Positions 56,350-64,000 of a stretch of 64,000 nt of DNA are shown here, piece after piece (position 1 is the stretch's first letter; the number at the start of each line of letters is the position of its first letter). Source of the DNA: Rhipicephalus microplus (taxonomy: Eukaryota; Arthropoda; Arachnida; Ixodida; Ixodidae). A program made the position numbers and the translations under genes. Location of the stretch: NCBI RefSeq assembly GCF_043290135.1, contig NC_134709.1, positions 63,961,056 to 64,025,055 on the forward strand, read 5' to 3'. A model generated the notes under the pieces. The model made no database searches. It was given only the letters and a program-made list of their open reading frames with translations, and was not told where the DNA came from.

Positions 56350-56515
56350 TAACTCTGGATTCCCAGTGAAGGCCAGCGGGTTAGGGGGAGACAGAAGGTT
56401 AGGTGGGCAGATGAGATTAAGAAGTTTGCGGGTATAAATTGGCAGCAGGAAGCACAGGACCGAGTTGACTGGCGGAACATGGGAGAGGCCTTTGTCCTGC
56501 AGTGGACTTAATCAG
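56350..56515 (+). pseudogene. LINE ORF2 C-terminal fragment (RTE/CFDP2-like)
   Basis: The frame VRWADEIKKFAGINWQQEAQ then DRVDWRNMGEAFVLQWT ends at TAA and matches the C-terminal R-P-x-x-R-W-x-D-E-I-x-x...W-x-x-A-Q-D-R-x-x-W motif of craniofacial-development-protein-like RTs. Upstream frames have stops. A TA microsatellite follows at once, as a tail would. Confidence 0.65.
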
Positions 56516-56518
56516 GCT

Positions 56519-56521
<3 letters not shown>

Positions 56522-56612
<91 letters not shown>
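56522..56612. repeat. (TA)n microsatellite
   Basis: Pure AT/TA repeat of about 90 bp directly after the LINE remnant. Confidence 0.96.
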
Positions 56613-56616
<4 letters not shown>

Positions 56617-57665
56617 ACTCACGCCTAAAAATTCGTTAGTTCCTAACAACTGTGTTGCAGTCCCTCAAGGCTCCACATTGAAAAAATTCGGGAAAAGCAC
56701 TGGTATCTCTGTTGTATTTCCCGTCCCGGAAACGCTATCAAAGCTTTGTAAATTAGTGAATAATCCAGCTGCAAATATAGAAACATAAAACGCGCTTTGT
56801 ACCTTGTGCTATTGGTGTCGTATATCTTATTCAGCTATCATGCAGTAAGATATGCATAAGGTAAACCGGAAGGTGCTTGAATTACCATCTAAGAGAGCAC
56901 AATGTGGTCAAGTACACCTCGGAATCTATTGCCGAGACTGTGGCTGCATGCCCCTCTTTGAGCATTACGAGGCAATATATAGGCAAGCACCACTCACAAG
57001 CCACGCGTGAGATAATTGAAGCCTATCACAGAAGTAAGTTTGACGGTACACGTGTAAGTTCCCATCAGTTGCGCTGTTGCAAAAAGAGATTGCGTATCTC
57101 GGTCACTTTTCAGCTGTGTATTGGTTTCCAGCTTAATCAACACGAAAGAAGAGTTTTGCTGACATTTCATCGCAGCTATTGTTAACGGCACCCTTCTACG
57201 CATGCCCATGCTCTTGTTTTGTCGCCTATATATGTACACCCCACCGCTATTAAATCATTGTTGAAAGCCGGCGCTGTTTTCTATCCTTGTTTTTTTTTCA
57301 CTTCCGCAGTTATATTTCTAGGTTGCGCTGTTCGTACAATAAACCTTGCATTGCGTTCTGATCGGAAGGGAATTACTGGACAGGCGTCGGAAAGCCTGTA
57401 GAGAGGGTAAGGCAAGGGGCAGGAGCTGGTGTAAAAAAAATGCCCCCCACCCCCTCACGGGAAGTGGCAGAACTTTTTGCCGCACAAAATTTGCTCGCTC
57501 AGAACAACACACGGTTTATCGTCATCATCGTGAACATTTAAGATAAGAAACCTAAAAGCTAAACTAATAAAGCGTGGCGAAACCAGAAAGTCTTGCAGGT
57601 GGTCTTGCAGAAGCGTGGAGATGTGTTGTAATTCGAGTGCAATTGAGTACGTGTCCGGATGCCCG

Positions 57666-57671
57666 TTTATT
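57666..57671 (-). terminator. Gene C poly(A) signal
   Basis: AATAAA on the minus strand, 62 nt after the TGA of the last exon, within GTCTGAATAAACGGG. Confidence 0.75.
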
Positions 57672-60600
57672 CAGACGTCCAGGAAGCCTGTCGTCAGCGG
57701 GTGGTGCGTGGGGGCCTCCACCAGGTCACGCTTCACTTTGGAGCCGAGGCGCACACGATGCCGCACAGGATTCCGGCGAACACCAGAGACACGACGGCGT
57801 ACATGACCAGCAGTGCCTTGCGGAAGCCCTCGCCTTCCTGGAGACGCGCAGAAAGACACTCTATAGGACCGTACGGTCTGCCTAACCTTTTGCGGAATGC
57901 GTTATGATCTATGATCTAAAGACGCACCAAATTCGCGCGTTCGCGTGCCAAGGTTTTGAAGGCCAAATTTAAAGCAAGAAGAATTGTTGAACCGGAAGAC
58001 GGTGCACAAACAAGCTCGTTGATTTTGATTTTAAGGTAGCTGAAAAAAAAATTTCAATTAGTCGAATGCCCAATCATAATGAATATATCAGGAAATTAAC
58101 AAACTAGTGTCTATTAGATCAGAAGCACTTATATGTAGCGCGCAAAAGGTTAAAATTCCGTCATTCGTTACTCCTATCGCAATGCGACCACGACTCAAGA
58201 TCTCGGTGTCGCAAGTTGAAACACGCTCTGAACCCATCTCTTCTTACGTACCGCCGCCTCTAACCACACCATGCGCACGTAGCAACAATTATTATTCGTT
58301 GTAAAGATGGCTGACGTTCGTCCATCATATTATAGCAGGCGACTTTTATGACGAACCGGGGCTGAAGCTCTTCAGCAGGTTCCAGTATGCATGAGTTTTG
58401 TGACGTTGCGCGAGCGTTGCCCAAAATCTTAACGAACCTATATAGAGTGCCACATCGACTGTAAACGAAGTCATGGTCACAGAGGGCACGATCGTAATGA
58501 TAATATGACTGTTCTGGCTTAGTCAAAATGATACGGCTGAGTACCACCTTCTCTGCTGAATAAACCTAGCTGGCCTTTCCACAATAATGAATGGTGACGA
58601 CGCATTTCTGAAGGCACGCGTTTAAAATGAACGTACAGCTTGTCTAAATTTTTACCCCAGTCGCTTTCGACCCGATTATAGATATCACACCGATTTTGCG
58701 GTTGCCGAGTCAAATAAAAAATGGAAGAAATTTGCCGCAGCCGCTGAAGCCACGGTCGCCAACAACGTTCTCGCGGTAAAATTGTCGATGGCAAACACGC
58801 CTTTCTGAAAGCCACAGGGCGTTTAGGTTGTTCGCGAACGCCGCTTTCCCTCATTTGTGTCGCAAATTTGTGGTGATTTGTGCTTGTCGTGGCCCAAGAG
58901 TCGTCCGAATCGACTGCACTGCGGCCAGACATGAACAAATAACAAGAGTTTGATGCAATTGAACAGTGTATATGCTGGCCGGCACTAGAGATCGCATCCA
59001 ATTTATTCAATCTGTCGAATTATTGGGGGTTTAATTAAAGACTTTTACTCTATAACACATTTTACAGCACTTTAATTGCAATTATGATGCAAACCATTCT
59101 TTTGCTATTGCACAGTCAGTCATGGTATAAATATTAAAAAAAAAACAAATTAGACGACCCCCTCACATAACATACCATAGCTGTCTGCTGGCAGCGAGCA
59201 ACCATAAACATGTAAATAAATACTTTGAAATTCCTGCCAACCCAACTTGCGTACAACGTCCAGTTAACCACAGTACTTTCTTGATTAAAGTGATCGTGTG
59301 AAGCAAATACTTCAACCAAAAGCGACTGAAAAAAAATTTGCAGATCCCGCATACAGTGCTTGATGATATGCGAAGCATGAATGAGAAATGTTGATAAGCC
59401 ACTTTAAAATCAGCACAACGTGACAAGGTGGAAGTAAATGATGCCATACATGACTTCCATGTCATGTTTAGATTTGTCGTTTACCTTCATCATCTATTCA
59501 CGTCACGTGATACCACATTTAGTAAATGTGGAGCTAGCGAAACGGCCGCGAGCACGCTATGAGCGTGGTATGTTGTCATGTTCTTACATGACACGCCTGT
59601 CAAGATTATCATGTTTGCACCAGCCATATATTTCGTCATTCGTTGACGTCCCGTAACACCCAATTTGGTATATGTGGAGCTAGCATAACGGCCGCGAGCG
59701 CATCATGAAGGGCCCAATATACTCCAATGTAGCGTTGACGCGCACGCACGCTAGGCACAGCGACGCCACGTTAGCAAAGCGCGAGCACTCTATAGTCTGA
59801 CACCAGGTGCGACCAGCGTCTGTCGGCGCGGCCCGACGGCAACCGGCACAAAATGCGAGACACGCTGCATTTCGTGCTGATGCGTTACCCAGACAACACT
59901 GCGTCTCACTCTTTTTGTGACGGAGGGAGGTCGCATGCGCTGAAACGCGCATGCGTCAAAGCTACGCGGCGTAGCGCGCGCCTGCGAGTATATGGCAGGA
60001 CCAGCGCCTGGCGTGGCAACACCAGCGTGACCCGACGAAATGAACGCCGGCCAGCACGCGCACCGCGTCATATCAAAATGTATATGCGCCTTGATTGTGG
60101 CATGTAGTCAGTGTTCTCACATGACACGCATCTCATGATTATTATATTTGCACCAATCACGTACATTCCTCATCTATCGGCGTCACGTTATACCAATTTG
60201 GCCTATGTGAAGCTAGCAAAACGACCGCGAGCGCATCATCAGTGTGGCATGTAGTCATGTTGTTACATGACACCCATGCCATGATTATCATGTTTGGATT
60301 TACCTATGTCGTCCGTTAGCGTCACGTTATACCAAGTTTGGTACATGCGAAGCTATAGCGAAACGGCCACGAGCGCATCATGAACGTAGCATGTAGTCAT
60401 GTTGTTACATGATACGCATCTCATGTTTATTATGTTTGCACGAATATCATACCTCCTTCATCCATTCCCGTCACGTAATACCAAATTTGGGATAAGTGAA
60501 GCTAGCAAAACGGCCGCCAGCGCATTTTGATCATGGCATGTAGTCATGTTGTTACATAACACGCATGTCATGATTTTCATGTTAGGGTCCGTCGCTTGTG

Positions 60601-61087
60601 TTCGCATGGAGTCATGTCATACCATACAGGTTTTGCAACGTGCCATGTGAACAAAACCACCGCAAGAGCTCCAGGACCATGAAATGTAAATCATGACATT
60701 CATGATATACGTGTCATGATTTTCATGTTATTACTAGTTAAATATGTTTTTCATACAGTGATGTTATTAAATACCAAGTTTGGTATCGATACCATTATCT
60801 GAACGGTCAGGAGAGCCTCGCCGCGGTGGTCTAGTGGCTAAGGTACTCGGCTGCTGACCCGCAGGTCTCAGGATCGAATCCCGGCTGCGGCGGCTGCATT
60901 TCCAATGGAGGCGGAAATGTTGTACGCCCGTGTGCTCAGATTTGGGTGCACGTTGAAGATCCCCAGGTGGTCGAAATTACCGGAGCCCTCCACTACGGTG
61001 TCTCTCATAATAATATGGTGGTTTTGGAACGTTAAACTACACATATCGATCAATCAACGGTCAGGAGAGCTAAAAGTCGTAGGCGGC

Positions 61088-61178
<91 letters not shown>

Positions 61179-64000
61179 GCTCAAAGTCGCCGAAGTTCAC
61201 TAAGAAATGTTTCGCGTTTAAAAACTCTAAACAAAAAGAATGCTCAAATTGCCATTACCAAGGTGTTTATGTGGTCCATGTCACTGGTGCACAGAAATGA
61301 CGAAAACAAGTCAGGTCTTCAAATAAAGACACCTTGTGCAAAAGCGTTACTTCGTGAGGTCTAGCTCCTGACTGCGATAGCCTGTTAAGCTAATTCGTGA
61401 TTCATGATTTTAGGCTCACAGAACACACCAACATCACCTCACTGGTGCCATGGTTACATTGTTCGGCTGCGCTAGCCTGAAAGTCGTGGGTTCCGGGCCG
61501 GCTGTGACGGCGGCATTTTGATGGAGGCGAAACGCTATTGGCTCGAGGACCAGCAAACACGTTTAATAAGCCCAGGTGGTCGACATTATTCCCGAGCTCT
61601 GCGTTACGGCGTGCCGCAAAATCGTATCGTAGCTGCAGCACGTAAAAACTAGGCAGTTGTCAATGCAAGATCTCTCGGTGCCTTAGATTAAACGCGTAAA
61701 TTGACCAGCATACCGCGCCGGCGCCGTCAACAATTGTGACGCAAATTTCGTTCATCCATGATATAACCAAATAATAGACAGGAGTGTATTCGCGAATTTC
61801 GTACTAAAATGCTAAGGAGAGAGATGTTACCTTAAAGGCACGTACACGCGCTATCCGCATCGCACGTGGCGGGACACCTGCTGCACGTAAGGGCAGGGTG
61901 AAAGAGCTCCACTGGTTCGCCCTTTCGCCCACCACTTGCGGGTGACAGGTGTGCCGGCAAGTGCGGTGCGGCTGCGGGAATAGCGCGTGTACAGGAACTA
62001 TCTAGCAATTACCACCGTCAGCATTCCGTATCTGTCCCACAAGGACGCAAGACACTGACATCCTGTTAACGCCCGTCATCCTTGAAGTTGACAGGTGTTC
62101 GAACATTAAGAAAACACAAGTAACATAAATCTTAGGGAAGTAATGCAGAAGGAGGTTCCGAAATAAACACTGTCGGGAGGCCCTCTATGCGATATTTAAT
62201 AGTTGTCGTTTTGCTCAGTCCGTGGTTCAGCCGAAAGCTTACAGTACATTTATGAGATCACATGCGAAGAGCCTGTGCTTTTAAGAGACGCTCATGAGTT
62301 CTTTTAGAGATCTCAATCGATTACATTGCTATATTCTAACACAAGTTTCCTTTCGATAGCTTGGACGTCACCACGAGTTGTACAGGTTGTTTCACACTCG
62401 CAGCACGTTGCAACGAGCTCCGAGATTTTCCCCTAAGTGTGAAAAATCCTGCACACGGTGAGACTTGGTCACCGAGATGTTAATTTACTTAAGATTCGCC
62501 TTTCATATTTATTTATTAACTCGTGCTTCACTAGCATCCCCCGCTACCACCATTCAAATGGAACTTCTAAGGGTTCGCCTTTGATTAAGTGTAACTTACC
62601 ATGATTCGGACTCGATTTACATTAAGTACAATTTGTCGAATTTTTTCTGTTGAAACATGCTGCATGAAGTCCCCCCTGCACCCTCAACCCTTAAGCTTTC
62701 TACACTATATACACCCGATGTTGCACCATACCCACGTGATCTGTCCTCATGACAACTGACACCGTTGATGCCCACGACGCTAGAATGTGCATTTTTTAGT
62801 GATATGCACCATATCATGATGCTTTCGCCTCAACAAACAGTGCTAAAAGGCCCTTAAGTCACCCATTGGTCGAAATGTAGCCGCGGTGCTGCCACTGTGC
62901 ACGGGTCTCTAATAATAATGTAGCCGCGAGAATATTTCGAAATGGTGCTGTATTAATGGAGTTACGCACGCTTGGGTATCCAAACGCGACCCCATTTCAT
63001 TTCACTCTTTCCTTCATTACGCTCCATTCGTCGGCTCGTCCCTCCTCCTGGCCATGTGCTCCTCCACGCCGTGCGAAGAACAAGAGCGGTGAGAGACATA
63101 GCTGTGAACACAGGTTCTTATAAGTGAAGGACATAAATGCATGCAAACTGTGAGTCCCTGCCAACACTGGGGTTGCTGGAGGGTTCGGAAAGGCCAAGGA
63201 ATTGTTTCCTGGATTTCGTTGCACACCCGCGAACCATAGCGCAGTTCATTTGGAAATGTTAGTTAAGACGGCATTGTGAAATCGATGTGTGCGTTCCCTT
63301 CAAATGTTCGATACTTATCGGAAGCGGTTCAGCCACTTTATAAGTGTAGTCTGCTTCATCCTCCTCAACCTTGCTCAAGTGAACTTGTTGTTGCGATAGT
63401 TGGTTCATAATGCTAAACATCAGAGCGCAAAGTCGGTACTACACATAAAAGACATGGCGCTTTTCCTGTATCGTGTACGTTCTTTTATGTCCCATATCAA
63501 ATTTGCGCTCTGAAGTTTAGCCCCTTTAACCATTCTGCACATTAAACAATGTTGCACGATGCCTACAGGTTTTTTTTTTGCTCATATATCAGTCATTAAA
63601 GGTTTGGCCTTAGTAAACAGTGTTTAGGTAACAGCCACTGCTTTTGCGATATGTACCTGTTCTTGGCCTGCCACCACTGTCCCTTGCGGCGCTGGTCCGA
63701 GACTAGCTGGAGGGATCCCTTGGGGGGGTCCAGTTCGTGTCAGGGGAGCTCCTCCAGGTGCCGGTGGTTCCATACCCGCTTCCTTCTTGGGCTCCACAGG
63801 GGCTGGAGGAGCAGGGGCTGGAGGAGCAGGGGCCTGAACCGGAGAAGCCGCGGCAGACGCCGGTTTCGATGCCGGGGACATTGCGCCGGCCATAGGCGCT
63901 GGTTTGGACGCCCCAGTCGGTGACATTGCGCCGGCCGCAGGCGCTGGATTGTCCGGCTTTAACGGCGCGTCCACACCGACAACCGGTGGAGCTAGAGCGG
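57666..64000 (-). CDS. Gene C, Pro/Ala-rich membrane protein (partial, spliced)
   Basis: Exons recognised on the minus strand are 64000-63657 (continuing past the window edge) and the last exon 57837-57733. Donor CAG|GTACAT and acceptor CGTCTCCAG both lie in phase 0, so they can join directly. The first part is rich in Pro and Ala with imperfect repeats (APAAGAMSPTGASKP, APMAGAMSPASKP) and PPAPVEPKKEAG; the end has KALLVMYAVVSLVFAGILCG, one membrane span, and a short tail. AATAAA at 57671-57666 lies 62 nt after the stop. No family is recognised; intermediate exons cannot be excluded. Confidence 0.65.
57733..57837 (-). CDS. Gene C last exon: membrane segment
   Basis: This 105-nt exon encodes EGEGFRKALLVMYAVVSLVF then AGILCGIVCASAPK and TGA. 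About 20 hydrophobic residues form one predicted membrane span. The longer plus-strand frames over it are antisense shadows. Confidence 0.7.
   Translation of the reverse strand, partial: EGEGFRKALLVMYAVVSLVFAGILCGIVCASAPK
59440..60800 (+). repeat. Tandem array of about 145-bp units, interrupted
   Basis: Units share CATGTAGTCATGTTGTTACA, TGACACGCAT, ATTATCATGTTTGCACCA, GTCACGTTATACCAA and GAAGCTAGCxAAACGGCCGC. The anchor motif (G/A)AGCTA starts at about 59531, 59677, 60210, 60350 and 60499, with spacing 140-149 bp except where about 387 bp of other sequence is inserted. The last unit is degenerate. The array lies in the long gene C intron. Confidence 0.88.
59711..60097. repeat. GC-rich element inserted in the tandem array
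   Basis: Starts GGGCCCAATATACTCC and ends TATATGCGCCTTGA. CpG-rich with several GCATGCG and GCGCGC motifs. It interrupts one array unit after GCATCATGAA, and the array resumes at TTGTGGCATGTAG. No coding domain and no clear terminal repeats, so its class is unknown. Confidence 0.65.
60817..61055 (+). mobile_element. Ruka-type tRNA-headed SINE with target-site duplication
   Basis: 239 bp flanked by the perfect 15-bp duplication AACGGTCAGGAGAGC (60802-60816 and 61056-61070). The head has A box GTGGTCTAGTGGCTAAGG and B box GGATCGAATCC; the body has GGAGGCGGAAATGTTG, CCCCAGGTGGTCGAAATTAC and GGAGCCCTCCACTAC; the tail is GATCAATC-like. This matches the Ruka SINE described from ixodid ticks. The intact duplication shows a relatively recent insertion into the last array unit. 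Confidence 0.9.
61087..61178. repeat. (TAGA)n microsatellite
   Basis: About 23 perfect TAGA units directly after the tandem array and SINE. Confidence 0.97.
61441..61650 (+). repeat. Ruka-type SINE, diverged copy
   Basis: Near full-length but diverged: head TTCGGCTGCGCTAGCCTGAA and GTGGGTTCCGGGCCGGCTGT, body GGCATTTTGATGGAGGCGAA and GCCCAGGTGGTCGACATTAT, end GTAGCTGCAGCACGTAAAA. No duplication could be seen. Confidence 0.75.
61843..61997. repeat. Foldback (imperfect palindrome) element
   Basis: Outer arms GTACACGCGCTATCCGCATC (about 61852) and GCGGGAATAGCGCGTGTACA (about 61973) are inverse complements with small gaps; inner arms ACACCTG and CAGGTGTG continue the pairing around a center near 61920. 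Length about 155 bp, without coding. A MITE-like or foldback repeat. Confidence 0.7.
61998..63656. other. Gene C intron, no feature recognised
   Basis: No exon, RNA or familiar repeat was recognised. Minus-strand frames at 62617-63226 lack domains and splice sites of quality. Confidence 0.35.
63657..64000 (-). CDS. Gene C Pro/Ala-rich exon (partial)
   Basis: The frame is open from the window edge to the donor CAG|GTACAT. It encodes repeats of AGAMSP, SKPA and PAPPAP, then GGAPLTRTGPPQG and TVVAGQEQ. No methionine lies in frame before the edge that must be the start, so the exon continues outside. Low complexity and high proline suggest an extracellular stalk or a disordered region. Confidence 0.65.

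Noticed and set aside
59440..60600. CRISPR-like array
   Set aside because: Units of about 145 bp are repeated throughout without unique spacers, in a eukaryotic genome; this is a tandem satellite-like array.

Overview
The window looks like nuclear DNA of a hard (ixodid) tick, most likely a metastriate such as a Rhipicephalus relative. The main evidence is a complete Ruka-type tRNA-headed SINE with a 15-bp target-site duplication (60802-61070) and several decayed copies. Very large repeat-packed introns, abundant RNase H-bearing LINEs, a GIY-YIG Penelope-like element and many TA, CAGA and GATA microsatellites also fit. There is no sign of bacterial gene organisation. Most long open frames are microsatellite translations or antisense shadows; real host coding sequence sits in short spliced exons. 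Layout: three host genes are supported, all on the minus strand. Gene B (5457-16686, five coding exons, 212 aa) and gene A (34410-47099, five coding exons, 209 aa) are head-to-tail paralogues. Each encodes a signal peptide, one Reeler-type domain, a charged linker and a hydrophobic C-terminal tail. Their four introns have the same phases (1, 0, 2, 0), and the second conserved cysteine is residue 98 in both, so they descend from one tandem duplication. Gene C (57666-64000 and beyond the right edge) is represented by a Pro/Ala-rich exon and a last exon encoding a membrane segment, with a poly(A) signal; its family is not recognised. Between and inside these genes lie mobile elements. A near full-length LINE lies on the plus strand (18208-23982) between genes B and A. 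A 5'-truncated relative with a perfect 13-bp duplication is at 24481-25042. A Penelope-like element exists as two head-to-head copies with about 722-bp inverted arms (31841-33699). A 5.9-kb I-like LINE with a perfect 15-bp duplication sits in sense orientation in intron 4 of gene A (35277-41147). Smaller fragments include LINE 3' ends, at least six Ruka copies, other tRNA-headed repeats, a tandem array of about 145-bp units (59440-60800), and a dispersed family carrying internal GACG/CAGA tracts (four copies). The Reeler genes probably encode secreted or membrane/GPI-tethered extracellular proteins. Proteins of this domain class in arthropods have been linked to immunity and nodulation, but a role here is inference. 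Exon boundaries were derived by eye from reading frame, splice consensus and domain homology; no alignment or search was run, so all family names rest on motif recognition.
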